Source: Rhizobium johnstonii 3841
GTDB lineage: Bacteria; Pseudomonadota; Alphaproteobacteria; Rhizobiales; Rhizobiaceae
Reading direction: 5' to 3'
DNA length: 64,000 nucleotides
NCBI RefSeq assembly: GCF_000009265.1
Contig: NC_008381.1
Location: 1 to 64,000, forward strand
Shown one piece after another: positions 42,468-52,832 of the stretch. Numbering within the stretch: position 1 is the first letter of the stretch; each line of letters opens with the position of its first letter. The translations under genes were made by a program, and so were the position numbers. Under the pieces are notes generated by a model. The model was given only the letters and a program-made list of their open reading frames with translations, did not search any database and had not been told where the DNA came from.

Positions 42468-43550
42468 TCAGAGTCCGAGATCGAGTTGCGGTTCTTGCCC
42501 GCTCTCTTCGGTATTGAGCGACGAAAGGGTGACCCCTAAGAGCCGCACCGGACGTTTGAACGGGAACACCGAGGCGAGCAGGGTCTCTGCAATCTCCAGC
42601 ATCTGGTCGACGTCGGAGACGGCTCCCGACACTGTCTGGCTGCGTGTCGCCTGGCTGAAATCCGAATATTTGATTTTGACTGTTACGGTCTTTCCCGTGA
42701 TGTCGTGCGCCTCGCAGTAGCGCCGGACTTTCTCAGCCAACGGCCGCAGCTCGGCTTTGGCGAGATCGAAATTGTCGATGTCCTCGACAAACGTATCCTC
42801 GGCGCCGACGGACTTGCGGATCCGGTCCGGCCTAACCTGCCGCTCGTCTATGCCGCGGGCAATGCCGTAGAAATAAGGACCGGACTTCCCAAAATGCTGC
42901 TGAAGGAAGGCAAGCGACTTCGATTTCAGATCAAGCCCTGTCTCGATCCCATGCCGTTTCATCCGCTCGGCCGTCGCCGGCCCCACGCCATGGAATTTTT
43001 TGACAGGAAGCGCTTCGACAAAGCCCGGACCGTTCTTCGGGGTGATGACGGCCTGGCCGTTTGGCTTGTTCAGGTCGCTCGCCATCTTGGCCAGGAACTT
43101 GTTGTAGGAAATGCCGGCCGACGCATTGAGGCCCGTGACCGCCTTGATCTTCGCTCTGATCTCCAGCGCAATCTCGGTGGCGATCTCCATGCCCTTCAAG
43201 TTTTCGGTGACGTCGAGATAGGCCTCGTCGAGCGACAGCGGCTCGATCAATGGCGTGTATTCGGCAAAGATCTCGCGGATCTGCTGCGAGACCTGCCGAT
43301 AAACCTCGAAGCGCGGCGGTACAAAGATCAGATCAGGACATTTGCGCTTGGCGGTCACCGACGGCATGGCCGAATGCACGCCGAAGACACGGGCCTCGTA
43401 ACTCGCGGCCGCCACAACGCCGCGTGCCGCCGATCCACCGACGGCCAGTGGCAGGCCATGCAGCTCCGGATTGTCACGTTGCTCGACCGAGGCATAAAAT
43501 GCATCCATATCGACATGGATGATTTTGCGCACGGTTTGCACTCTCCCCAT
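42468..43550 (-). CDS. dinB: DNA polymerase IV (Y-family, DinB)
   Basis: A translesion polymerase of about 360 residues. VDMDAFYASVEQRDNPEL is the first metal-binding motif and PLSLDEAYLDVTENL the second; the thumb HhH segment FHGVGPATAERMKRHG and the little finger follow. I chose ATG 43550 (MGRVQTVRKIIHVDMDAF) because family members start there; an upstream TTG at 43631 would overlap the SRAP gene. It follows the SRAP gene on the same strand, so both probably form a damage-response pair. No LexA box was found directly upstream of the pair. Confidence 0.93.
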   Translation of the reverse strand: MGRVQTVRKIIHVDMDAFYASVEQRDNPELHGLPLAVGGSAARGVVAAASYEARVFGVHSAMPSVTAKRKCPDLIFVPPRFEVYRQVSQQIREIFAEYTPLIEPLSLDEAYLDVTENLKGMEIATEIALEIRAKIKAVTGLNASAGISYNKFLAKMASDLNKPNGQAVITPKNGPGFVEALPVKKFHGVGPATAERMKRHGIETGLDLKSKSLAFLQQHFGKSGPYFYGIARGIDERQVRPDRIRKSVGAEDTFVEDIDNFDLAKAELRPLAEKVRRYCEAHDITGKTVTVKIKYSDFSQATRSQTVSGAVSDVDQMLEIAETLLASVFPFKRPVRLLGVTLSSLNTEESGQEPQLDLGL

Positions 43551-43627
43551 GACGTCAGTTCCCACAGGATAAACCGGCATTTGGTGTACAGGCATCTGAC
43601 TGCTCTGGTCGTGCTGAGTGCTGGTGA

Positions 43628-44305
43628 TCAAAGCAACAGACCTTCCTCGTCCGGCTTCGGTTTGGCCTGTGGCGGCACAATCACCAGCATGTTGCCCGGT
43701 AGCGGACGCTGTAGAAGGCGAGCTTCATCCCACGGTGCTGTCAGCCAGGTCTCGACTTCTTCAGGCGTGGTCAGGATGGCCGGCATAGCCTTTTGATGGA
43801 TAGGCGAGACGATTTCGTTGGGCGAGGTCGTCAGAAATCCGAAAAGTTCATATTCCTGCTCACCATCCCTGACTTTGCGCACACCCTTCCAGGGCGTCCA
43901 GAAGCCCGCAAAAAACATCAGCGGCCGGTCTTCGTTGCCGGCGAACCAAGCGTTCGGCACACGCCCGCCTTCGATTTTGCTGGCTGGATCCGGTTCGGCA
44001 AAGGAGGTGAACGGCACGACGCACCGGCTGGTTGGGCCGAGCCAGCGCCGCCAGTGCGGCGAGCTTACATTGCGGATATTGGTGACGCCGGGATCGTAGT
44101 TTTTCACATAGGCAGGCGGCGACGGCATCCCCCAGGTCGCCCGGGCAATCTCGCGCTGTCCGTCCTCGGCAACCCGGACAATCGGCGCCTGATAGCCGGG
44201 ATAAACGTCGAAGCTCGCTTCATTCCAACCGGCTCGATCCCGGAACGCCTTTGTAAATTGCAGAACCGCGTCGCGTGTGGTCGTCACATTGTAGAGATTA
44301 CACAT
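43628..44305 (-). CDS. SOS response-associated peptidase (SRAP/YedK family)
   Basis: A 225-residue SRAP protein beginning MCNLYNVTTT. After Met removal Cys2 forms the thiazolidine crosslink with abasic sites in single-stranded DNA. Other family features are VPFTSFAEPDP (active-site Glu region) and VSPIHQKAMPAILT (conserved His). YedK/HMCES proteins shield abasic sites. It lies next to dinB, as in many Rhizobiales. Confidence 0.92.
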   Translation of the reverse strand: MCNLYNVTTTRDAVLQFTKAFRDRAGWNEASFDVYPGYQAPIVRVAEDGQREIARATWGMPSPPAYVKNYDPGVTNIRNVSSPHWRRWLGPTSRCVVPFTSFAEPDPASKIEGGRVPNAWFAGNEDRPLMFFAGFWTPWKGVRKVRDGEQEYELFGFLTTSPNEIVSPIHQKAMPAILTTPEEVETWLTAPWDEARLLQRPLPGNMLVIVPPQAKPKPDEEGLLL

Positions 44306-44382
44306 GCCGTCCTCCTATCCAGTGCGGCTCAAGGCGAAGTTTCCGACCCCTTCGGATGCAATCAAGCTTTGAGCTCCACCGA

Positions 44383-44643
44383 TCACCCGGGATTTTGCAA
44401 CCCAAAAGCTACGGCCGCCTCCAGCAAACAGGGAAATCCCGTCCCGCATCTATCCTGCCCGTCAAAACAATGCATCTTGTCGCAACCCATCGCCATGCGA
44501 CGGCGCAGATCAACAAAACGCATGCTGGCGCCAAACTGCTTCACCAGCGCCTTGCGATCAAGCTCGCCCCGTTGCCCGCACGGCTTGCATTCGACGGTTA
44601 TCACCGGTCCCTTGAAATCTCTGAGCGTCAGCAGGCCGGGCAT
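44383..44643 (-). CDS. Small Cys-containing hypothetical protein
   Basis: An 86-residue protein beginning MPGLLTLRDFKGPVITVECK and then PCGQRGELDRKALVKQFGAS. The VECKPCG Cys-x-x-Cys and two later Cys (MGCDKMHCFDG, DRCGTGFPC) suggest a zinc-ribbon-like fold. I know similar small proteins from rhizobial genomes but no function. It is transcribed away from imuA. Confidence 0.6.
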   Translation of the reverse strand: MPGLLTLRDFKGPVITVECKPCGQRGELDRKALVKQFGASMRFVDLRRRMAMGCDKMHCFDGQDRCGTGFPCLLEAAVAFGLQNPG

Positions 44644-44783
44644 ATCTCTATTTTCTCATCTACGATATTTTTCGTCACATTCCGCATCGAATTGAATCTG
44701 CTTGATGAATCGATTGCGCAACAGCCGTCTCGTGATGCCGGCTGCAGTCCACCCGATTCTAGCCCGTTGACTCATTGTTTAAA

Positions 44784-44798
44784 GAACAAAAACAGAAC
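44784..44798 (+). promoter_or_regulatory. LexA box (alphaproteobacterial SOS box)
   Basis: GAACAAAAACAGAAC is a perfect match to the alphaproteobacterial LexA site GAAC-N7-GAAC (equivalently GTTC-N7-GTTC). It lies 50 bases upstream of imuA, the standard place for SOS control of the imuA-imuB-dnaE2 mutasome operon. Confidence 0.85.
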
Positions 44799-44847
44799 AT
44801 ATCAGCTTTTTTTGGCTATGCAAATGCACTCTTGACGTGGGAAACCG

Positions 44848-45603
44848 ATGCCAATCACTGCCGCCAACCCCGTCATTTCCGAACTGCAGGACCGCATCCG
44901 GCGGCTTGAAGGCGGAGCTGCGCGCAAGGGCGAGGTGCTGTCGTTCGGAATTGCCGAGATCGACGCAAAGCTTCCCGGTGGTGGGTTGGCCTGCGGCGCC
45001 CTGCATGAGGTGGCAGGTGGTGGCGCCGATGCGGTGCATGGCGCGGCCGCCGCCCTGTTTGTCGCTGGGATCGTGGCGCGCACCAAAGGCGATGTCCTCT
45101 GGTGTCTGACACGACCCGACCTGTTTGCCCCTGCCTTAGCGCAGGCTGGGCTCCATCATGATCGAGTGATCTATGTCGAGGCCGACCGGGAAGAGGACGT
45201 TCTGACGAATTTTGAAGAGGGCCTGCGTTTTGGTGGACTTGGCGCCGTCGTTGCCGAGCTTGTGCGCCTGCCCATGACCGCCTCGCGACGCCTGCAACTG
45301 GCGGCCGAGGCTTCAGGAACGATTGGCATTGCGCTTCGACGGTGGCGGCGCCCGACGGAGGCAGCTGATTTCGGGCAGCCGACAGCCGCCACGACACGCT
45401 GGCGCATCAGCGTTCTTCCTTCCGAACCGCTTCCTGTGCCGGGCATCGGCCGGGCGCGGTGGCTGGCGGAATTGATCAGAGCAAGAGCGAGAGAAGCCGC
45501 GGAATTTGAAATAGGTGCCTGCGATGCCACGGGTCGTATCAGTCTTTCTCCCCACGCTCGCGACGGACAGGATCAGGCGCGCGGATCCCGGAATTTTGCC
45601 TGA
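44848..45603 (+). CDS. imuA: ImuA (RecA-like SOS mutagenesis protein)
   Basis: A 251-residue ImuA. The RecA-like core opens with LSFGIAEIDAKLPGGGLACG followed by ALHEVAGGGADAVHG, and continues with VLWCLTRPDLFAPALAQAG and VIYVEADREEDVLTNFEEGL. The canonical GKT Walker A is absent, as usual for ImuA. It works with ImuB and DnaE2 in mutagenic lesion bypass. The gene follows a LexA box and overlaps imuB by 80 bases in another frame. Confidence 0.9.
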   Translation: MPITAANPVISELQDRIRRLEGGAARKGEVLSFGIAEIDAKLPGGGLACGALHEVAGGGADAVHGAAAALFVAGIVARTKGDVLWCLTRPDLFAPALAQAGLHHDRVIYVEADREEDVLTNFEEGLRFGGLGAVVAELVRLPMTASRRLQLAAEASGTIGIALRRWRRPTEAADFGQPTAATTRWRISVLPSEPLPVPGIGRARWLAELIRARAREAAEFEIGACDATGRISLSPHARDGQDQARGSRNFA

Positions 45604-47036
45604 AACACCTGTCGTGGTCGTCTCCCGCAGTGGATCGAAACGCACCGTGGCCGCGATTGATGCGGCCGCCTTCAAGGCCGGCGTCCGCATCGGCATGCCC
45701 GCCGCCAAAGCCCAGGCGATGATGTCCGGTCTGCATCTCGTCGATGCCGATCCGGCCGGAGATGCCTTGGCAATCGAGCGCCTGGCGCTATGGATGCTGC
45801 GCCAATATACGCCGGTGGTGGCGATAGATGCTCCCGACGGCATTGTCATGGATACCGAGGGGGCCGACCATCTGCGCGGCGGTGAGTTGCCGATGCTGAC
45901 TGGTCTTGTCAACGCGTTGAGAGGTCACGGTCTTCAAGCCCGCGGCGCCATTTCCGACACCTGGGGCAGCGCCCACGCGATTGCCCGCACTACCCGGCGT
46001 GAGGTGATTATTGTGCCGGTTGGCGAGACAGCCAGAGCCGTCGTCAATCTGCCGATTTCCAGCCTTCGTCTGCCTTCCGACATCGTCAGCGGTCTGACGG
46101 TACTCGGGGTTCCGGACCGTCGGCGAGGTCTCGGCAACGCCGCGGGCGCCTTTGGCTCTGCGTTTCGGGCCGCAGGTCGGTCGCAGGCTAGATCAGATGT
46201 TCGGACGCCTTGCCGAACCGATCGACCCCATTCGCACGGCGGGCCTGATCGAAGTGATCAGATCCTTTTCCGAGCCGATAGGGGCTGCCGAGACCATCGC
46301 CAAATATATCGGCAAGCTGGTCGTCGAACTCTGCGCCGCATTGGAGACGCGCGGGCAGGGCGTTCGTCGCGCCGATCTGATCGTCTACCGGGTCGACAAC
46401 ACCTTGCAGTCCCTGCGTGCCGGCACGGCAAAGCCGGTGCGCGATGCCCACCGCCTGACAAAACTTCTCTGTTCCAGCATCGAGAAAATCGATCCGGGTT
46501 TCGGTATCGAAAAACTGTCCCTTGCCGCGACCATGATCGAACCATTTGAAGAGAAACAGTCCATCTCCTCGCTGGTTGAGGAGATGATCGTCGACGTCAC
46601 GCCCCTGCTCGACAGTTTTGGAAACCGCGGCCAACGCATGTACCGGCTGGCGCCGGTTGAAAGCGATGTGCCGGAGCGCAATGTCCAGCGTGTCTCCGCC
46701 GTTTCCGCAAAACTCGGTCAATCCTGGCCGACCCGCTGGCCACGGCCGAGCCGCATGCTGGCGCGCCCGGAACGGATCGAGGTGATTGCTCTCACACCCG
46801 ACCATCCGCCGGCCTCCATGACCTGGCGCGGCAAACGCCGGCGCATCAAACGCGGTGACGGCCCGGAACGGGTCTTCGGCGAATGGTGGGTTCGCACATC
46901 CGAGATGGAGGCGGTGAGGGACTATTATTCGATCGAGGACGAGGACGGCAATCGCTTCTGGGTCTACCGCTCCGGCGACGGTGTGGATCCCACAACCGGA
47001 ACGGCCAAATGGTTCCTGCACGGGATTTATGGCTGA
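45524..47036 (+). pseudogene. imuB: ImuB (inactive Y-family polymerase), one-base frameshift
   Basis: ImuB tethers the mutasome to the beta clamp. The first part (45524-46109) encodes MPRVVSVFLPTLATDRIRRA, then VSRSGSKRTVAAIDAAAFKA and AIERLALWMLRQYTPVVAID. At a run of four G (46106-46109) the frame is lost. Reading one base less restores FRTVGEVSATPRAPLALRFG, QMFGRLAEPIDPIRTAGLIE, and a C-terminal end SGDGVDPTTGTAKWFLHGIY. Apart from the extra G the gene is complete (about 504 residues), so either it is a fresh pseudogene or the base call is wrong. Its stop overlaps dnaE2 (TGATG). Confidence 0.88.
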
Positions 47037-50000
47037 TGCGCTACGCCGAGCTCCAGGTCACCAGTCATTTTTCCTTCCTACGCGGTGCGTCAGGCTGCGA
47101 TGAGCTGTTCACTACCGCCAAGTCACTCGGCATTGAGGCGCTTGGCATTGTTGATCGCAATAGCCTGGCCGGGATCGTGCGCGCCTGGGAAGCGGCAAAG
47201 GAAACCGGTGTCCGGCTGGTCGTCGGCTGCAGGCTCGATCTGGCGGACGGCATGCCGATCCTAATCTATCCAACGGACCGGGCAGCTTATTCGAGGCTTT
47301 GCCGGCTGCTGTCGCTCGGCAAGGAGCGGGGCGGCAAAGGAAAATGCATCCTCGATCTGACGGACGTCGCCCTTTATGCGGACGGTCTGCTCGCCATCCT
47401 GGTGCCGGACGAGGCCGATGACGCGTGCGCCGTCCAGCTGCGCAAGGTGAGGGAGATATTTGGCGACCGCGCCTATATGGCGCTGACCCTGCGCCGACGT
47501 CCGAACGATCAACTGCGCCTGCACGATCTCAACACGCTGGCGATCCGGCACAAGGTTCGGCCGGTTGTCACCAATGACGTGCTGTTTCACGAGCCGGGCA
47601 GGCGGCAATTGCAGGATGTCGTCACCTGCATTCGCCATCGCACCACCATCGATCAGGCCGGATTCTTGCGCGAACGGCACGCCGATCGTTTTTTCAAGCC
47701 GCCGGAGGAAATGCACCGGCTGTTCAGCCGATACCCGGATGCACTTGCCCGCACCCAAGAGATTGTCGACCGCTGTCGCTTCGATATGAGCGAACTGACT
47801 TACCAATATCCTGAGGAGGCGATCATCCCTGGACTGACGGCACAGCAATCGCTGGAAAAATTCACCTGGGAGGGCGTGCGCGATCGCTACCCCGAGGGTG
47901 TTCCGGATGATGTGGTGAAGATCCTCAACCACGAACTCGATTTGATCCGCAAACTCGATTACGCGCCGTATTTCCTGACCGTCTACAGCATCGTGCGGTT
48001 TGCGCGATCTCAGGATATTCTCTGCCAGGGTCGCGGAAGTGCTGCTAATTCCGCCGTTTGCTATGTGCTTGGGATCACGGCGATCGATCCAGCCGCCAAC
48101 GATCTGCTGTTCGAGCGCTTTATCTCAGCTGAGCGCAACGAACCGCCCGACATCGACGTCGATTTCGAACATGCTAGGCGCGAAGAGGTGATCCAGTGGA
48201 TCTACAAGACCTATGGTCGGCAAAAGGCTGCCCTTTGCGCGACCGTTACGCGCTACCGCGCCAAGGGTGCGCTTCGTGATGTCGGCAAGGCACTCGGCCT
48301 GCCCGAAGATACGATCACGGCGCTGTCGGCCGATGTCTGGGGCTGGAGCAAGGAGGGCGTCGGCGAAAAGCAGGTCAACGAGTTGAACATGAACATGTCC
48401 GACCGTCGCCTGCGGCTGACATTGGAACTGGCGCAGCAGCTGATGGGGGCTCCGCGTCATTTGGGCCAGCACCCCGGCGGCTTCGTTTTGACCAATGACC
48501 GCCTCGACGAACTGGTGCCGATCGAGCAGGCCCGGATGGAGGATCGGCAAACGATCGAATGGGACAAGGACGATATCGAGGCGCTCAAGTTCATGAAGGT
48601 CGACGTGCTTGCCTTGGGAATGCTCACCTGCATGGCCAAGGGCTTTGCCCTTTTGCAGGAGCACAAGGGGGTAACGCTCGATCTTGCCACCATCGAGCCG
48701 GAAGATCCGCCGACCTACGCAATGATCCGCAAGGCCGATACGCTCGGCACCTTTCAGATCGAATCCCGAGCGCAGATGTCGATGCTGCCGCGGCTGAAAC
48801 CCCAGACCTATTACGACCTGGTCATCCAGGTGGCGATCGTTCGCCCTGGTCCGATCCAGGGCGACATGGTGCATCCTTACCTGAGAAGGCGCGAGGGCAA
48901 GGAGGCGGTCGTCTATCCAAAGCCGGAACTGGAGGCCGTGCTTGGCAAGACGCTGGGTGTGCCATTGTTTCAGGAGAGCGCGATGAAAGTGGCGATCGTC
49001 TGTGCCGGTTTTACCGCCGGCGAGGCCGACGCCCTCAGGCGCTCGATGGCGACATTCAAGTTCACCGGCGGCGTGAGCAAGTTCAAGGACAAGTTGGTCC
49101 AGGGGATGGTGAAGAACGGCTACACCGAGGAATTTGCCGAGAAAACCTTCTCGCAGCTCGAGGGTTTTGGCTCCTATGGCTTTCCCGAAAGCCATGCCGC
49201 GTCATTTGCTCTCATCGCTTACGCCTCGTCCTATATCAAATGCCACTATCCGGATGTGTTCTGTGCCGCCCTCATCAATGCGCAACCGATGGGGTTCTAC
49301 GCGCCGGCTCAGATCGTTACCGACGCCCGGGCCCACGGCGTGACGATCCGGCCGGTCTGCATCAATCGTTCGCGGTGGGATTGCACGCTCGAAGAAATCG
49401 AGGGGACCGACCGCCATGCCGTGCGTCTCGGAATGCGTCTGGTAAGAGGACTGCCTGAACAGGATGCGGCAAAAATCGCGGTGGCGCGGGGTGACGAGCC
49501 CTTTGTTTCCATCGACGATATGTGGCGGCGCGCCGGTGTGCCGTCGGCCTCCCTGGTCAAGCTGGCCGAGGCCGATGCGTTTCGGCCGGGCTTGAAACTT
49601 GAAAGGCGCGATGCGCTTTGGGCGATCAAAGCCTTGCGCGACGAGCCACTTCCACTATTCGCGGCGGCTGCCGATCGCGAGAGGGCGGTGATCGCCGAAA
49701 CAGCAGGAACCGGATGTGACGCTTCGGCAGATGACGGAGGGCGCCAATGTCGTCGAGGACTACGGGCATACGGGCGTGACGCTGCGTGCCCATCCGGTCA
49801 GCTTCCTGCGCGACGATCTCACCCGCCGAAATATCGTCACCTGCGCCGAGGCGACCTCGGCACGCGACGGGCGCTGGCTGATGACGGCGGGGCTGGTTCT
49901 GGTTCGGCAAAAGCCGGGCAGTGCCAAGGGCGTCATGTTCATGACCATCGAGGATGAGACGGGCGTTGCCAATATTGTCGTTTGGCCTAGCCTCTTTGAA

Positions 50001-50288
50001 AAACAGCGTCGCATCGTGCTTGGATCCGCAATGATGGCGATCAACGGCAAGATCCAGCGCGAAGGCGGCGTCGTGCATCTGGTGGCGCAACGGATGTTCG
50101 ATCTGACCAGCGATCTGGCGAGTCTAGGCGAGCGGGACACATTTCGGTTGCCGTCAGGGCGTGGCGATGAATTCGCCCATGGATCACCAGGCAGCCCGGA
50201 CAGCCGCGAGCGGCCGCCGATGGGCGTCAAGGCGCGTGAAATTTATGTACCGTTATGCCGAATTCGGCATAAGGCAGAGCGTTTTTAG
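47036..50288 (+). pseudogene. dnaE2: Error-prone DNA polymerase DnaE2, frameshifted and with replaced C-terminus
   Basis: A PHP-type DNA polymerase III alpha subunit, the synthetic enzyme of the mutasome. It starts MRYAELQVTSHFSFLRGASG (PHP domain) and has the polymerase active-site block ERNEPPDIDVDFEHARREEV, plus GSYGFPESHAASFALIAYAS. At the A-run 49698-49700 one extra base breaks the frame; skipping it restores QQEPDVTLRQMTEGANVVED. The OB-fold region follows (RDGRWLMTAGLVLVRQKPGS, then ETGVANIVVWPSLFEKQRRI). The end diverges after GVKAREIYVP near 50250, where a palindrome begins, so the last residues are not native. Confidence 0.88.
50253..50272. repeat. 20-bp perfect palindrome at the dnaE2 break
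   Basis: TTATGCCGAATTCGGCATAA is a perfect palindrome exactly where the DnaE2 reading frame stops resembling the family. Its arm TTATGCCGA resembles the TATGCCGAGC subrepeats inside the RIT element ends at 52833 and 56863. It could be a recombinase binding or insertion scar. Confidence 0.5.
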
Positions 50289-50354
50289 CTTGGCGTCGCT
50301 GATATCGACGATGAGAGGCGCACCGAGGCAGATAGCGACGGTGAGCTAAAAACG
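50280..50354 (+). terminator. Long imperfect hairpin after dnaE2
   Basis: CGTTTTTAGCT (50280-50290) and AGCTAAAAACG (50344-50354) are perfect 11-base arms. Inside them GCGTCGCT and AGCGACG pair again. The RNA would fold into a long two-part stem around a short loop. It could end the imu operon transcript or be a small mobile inverted-repeat scar; no U-run follows the stem. Confidence 0.45.
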
Positions 50355-50359
50355 TGTTG

Positions 50360-50622
50360 GGCTAAGCCGCGGGCGCGATTGAGGTTCTATGGGTATTGAA
50401 TGGCGCGGCTCCAACGAAGGGCGTTGCAGGGGCGGTATCGACCTGCGCCGCCGCGGGGTGCACGGGACGAAAGCAGCGCCGATTTCGAACTCGACAAGGG
50501 GTAAAGATTGCCATCGTGACCTGGCGCGAGGAACTGGCAGGCGCGACGGCACGCACCTTCGCGGGACCGACCGGTTTCCGGCGGAACGGTGCGACGGTGA
50601 CGATGAAAGCGGTGCTCTTCTT
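50360..50622. other. Stretch between dnaE2 and the IS91 transposase
   Basis: About 260 bases with GC-rich sequence and no recognised gene. It follows the 3' end of the IS91-type transposase gene and probably includes that element's terminal region; I could not identify a defined oriIS or terIS. Confidence 0.4.
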
Positions 50623-51819
50623 TCATGACGTATCCCAGTATCGCGGTGGTCCGCTGACGCCGTCGAAGGTTTCGATGGTGATCATCTGCCCTTGACGACA
50701 GGCCGGGCATTGCCTGAGGGAACACCCAGTAAGTTCCTCGTAGCGGTCTCGGTAGTCCTTCGAGGCTCGGCTCTCTGATGGCTCTGGTACCGGCATGCCG
50801 AGCAGGTCGCGACAACGGGCAAGCTTTTGTTCGCGATACCGATTGCCAAGGAAACCGTAATAGCGGATCCGATGGAAGCCCTCTGGCAGGACGTGTAACA
50901 GAAAGCGGCGGATGAATTCATCGGCGGAGACGGTCATGACTTTTTGCCGATCGCCGTGCCGATAATCCTTCCAGCGGAAGCGCACCGCGCCATCCTCGAT
51001 ATCGACGAGGCGGTTGTTGGAGATGGCGACGCGATGCGTGTAGCGGCCGACGTAATCGAGCACCTGTTCGGGCCCGGCGAAGGGCGGCTTGGCGTAGACC
51101 ACCCAGTCGGCCTTTCGAAGGGGCGCCACAGTGCGCCGGAAGGCGTTGCGGTCGCTCAGGGCTCGCAAGTCGGAGAAGAACTGCAGCTTGCCGGCGTCGA
51201 AGGCTTTCTGCAGGTGCTCGAGGAACAAGCGGCGGAACAGGCGTGAGAGCACCCGGACCGGCAGGAAGAAGCCGCGTTTGCAGGTGATCCATCGCGTGCC
51301 GTCCGGCGAGAACCCGCCACCCGGGACGACGCAGTGCAGATGGGGATGGTGCAGCAGATTTTGCCCCCAGGTGTGCAGCACGGCAAAGAAGCCGATCTCG
51401 GCGCCGAGATGCTTGGGGTCGGCGGCGATGGTGCGCAGCGTCTCGGCGGTGGCGCGGAACAGCAGGCCGTAGACGAGCGCCTTGTTTTGATAGGCGATGG
51501 CGGCAATGGCCTCCGGCAGCGTGAAGACGACGTGAAAGTACTGCGTGTCGAGTAGCTCGGCGCGACGATCCTCCAGCCATTGTGCACGGGCGAGTGATTG
51601 GCAGCGGGGACAATGTCTGTCACGGCAGCTGTTGAAGGCGATGCGCCGGTGGCCGCATTGATCGCACGCTTCGACATGCCCCCCGAGCGCGGCGGTGCGG
51701 CACAACTCGATCGCCGTCATGACACGGCGCTGAGCGGTCGACAGCGATGTGTGCTGGGCACGATAGGCCTCGCCGTAGCGACGGAATATATCCGCCACTT
51801 CCGGCCCCGGACGGGCCAT
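50623..51819 (-). CDS. IS91-family transposase
   Basis: A 398-residue rolling-circle (HUH-type) transposase. The N-terminal zinc domain has EACDQCGHRRIAFNSC and RDRHCPRCQSLARAQWLEDR. The HUH motif is HPHLHCVVPGGGFSPDGTRW and the nucleophile region is VLDYVGRYTHRVAISNNRL; a C-terminal Cys pair (CSLRQCPACRQGQM) follows. The frame is intact. IS91-type elements of this group travel with a tyrosine recombinase encoded directly upstream, as here. Confidence 0.92.
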   Translation of the reverse strand: MARPGPEVADIFRRYGEAYRAQHTSLSTAQRRVMTAIELCRTAALGGHVEACDQCGHRRIAFNSCRDRHCPRCQSLARAQWLEDRRAELLDTQYFHVVFTLPEAIAAIAYQNKALVYGLLFRATAETLRTIAADPKHLGAEIGFFAVLHTWGQNLLHHPHLHCVVPGGGFSPDGTRWITCKRGFFLPVRVLSRLFRRLFLEHLQKAFDAGKLQFFSDLRALSDRNAFRRTVAPLRKADWVVYAKPPFAGPEQVLDYVGRYTHRVAISNNRLVDIEDGAVRFRWKDYRHGDRQKVMTVSADEFIRRFLLHVLPEGFHRIRYYGFLGNRYREQKLARCRDLLGMPVPEPSESRASKDYRDRYEELTGCSLRQCPACRQGQMITIETFDGVSGPPRYWDTS

Positions 51820-51825
51820 CAGCGC

Positions 51826-52704
51826 TCAGAAGTACTCAGGCTTAGCGGGCGGCAGGGTGGGCGCCGGACGCGGCAAAAGCTCGAAGGGGCTCGACGTGGC
51901 GCAGACCTTGTTCGTGGCGATGCGCAGATAATGGGCGGTGGTCGCGAGGCTGCGGTGACCGAGCAACAATTGAATGGTGCGCACGTCGGCACCGGCTTCC
52001 AGGAGGTGGACGGCGAAGGCGTGCCGCAAACTGTGCGGCGTCACCGGTTTGGACAAGCGGGAGAGGTTGTGCGCTTTCGCGCAAGCTTCCCCCACTGCAT
52101 CCCTGGTGATCGGCTGGCCGGCTCGATCGCCGGGGAAGAGCCACGCCTTCGGCCGCCGCATCTTCCAGTAATCGCGCAGGATCTCAAGCAGCTTGGGCGA
52201 CAGCATCACATAGCGGTCCTTCTGGCCTTTACCCTGCTCGACACGGACGACCATTCTCTGGCTATCGATGTCCGTGGGCTTCAGCTGCACCGCTTCCGAA
52301 ATGCGTAGGCCCGCGGCATAGCACGTGGTCAGGATGGCGTGATGTTTGGGATCGAGCACGCAGCCGAGAAAGTGCTGCACTTCATCCGGACTGAGGATAA
52401 TCGGTAGCTTCTGTGGCTTCTTGGGAAGCGGGAGGACCTCTTCAGGCACCCAGTCTCTCTCGAGCGTCACCTTATAGAGAAAACGCAGCGCCGAAATTGC
52501 GGTATGGATCGAGCTTGGCGCCAGCTTCTTCTCGTTGGCCAGATAGACCTGATAGATCCGGACATCCTCGCGGCCGAGCAAGTCCGGCGACTTGCTGAAG
52601 TATCGCGCAAACAGCGACACCTGTTGCAGATATGCGAGTTGGGTATTGAGCGAAAAATTGCGCACCTGCATGTCCTCGCTCATGCGCTGGCGAAGTGGGG
52701 TCAT
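51826..52704 (-). CDS. IS91-associated tyrosine recombinase
   Basis: A 292-residue recombinase starting MTPLRQRMSEDMQVRNFSLN, the usual first gene of IS91-like elements in this group. The SAM-like domain has TQLAYLQQVSLFARYFSKSP. Catalytic parts are CYAAGLRISEAVQLKPTDID (Arg), VTPHSLRHAFAVHLLEAG (H-x-L-R-H) and IQLLLGHRSLATTAHYLRIA (His and Tyr). The frame extends upstream into the RIT element, but ATG 52704 has a GAGGAG ribosome site and is where homologues start. It precedes the transposase by 6 bases. Confidence 0.9.
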   Translation of the reverse strand: MTPLRQRMSEDMQVRNFSLNTQLAYLQQVSLFARYFSKSPDLLGREDVRIYQVYLANEKKLAPSSIHTAISALRFLYKVTLERDWVPEEVLPLPKKPQKLPIILSPDEVQHFLGCVLDPKHHAILTTCYAAGLRISEAVQLKPTDIDSQRMVVRVEQGKGQKDRYVMLSPKLLEILRDYWKMRRPKAWLFPGDRAGQPITRDAVGEACAKAHNLSRLSKPVTPHSLRHAFAVHLLEAGADVRTIQLLLGHRSLATTAHYLRIATNKVCATSSPFELLPRPAPTLPPAKPEYF

Positions 52705-52832
52705 GATGAGCTCCTCAGTCTGATGGAATGGCTGCAAACAGCCGTGCCATCCTCGCGCAGTTGGGGCTCCTACTGAATATACCTGACCTCCTTGCCGCTC
52801 CGGCGTAGCGGAGCGGGTTAGTCCAAAGGCAC

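Noticed and set aside
42705..43796. 363-codon plus-strand frame opposite dinB
   Set aside because: Antisense shadow of a clear DinB gene.
48125..49195. 356-codon minus-strand frame opposite dnaE2
   Set aside because: Antisense shadow of the polymerase core, with no homology of its own.
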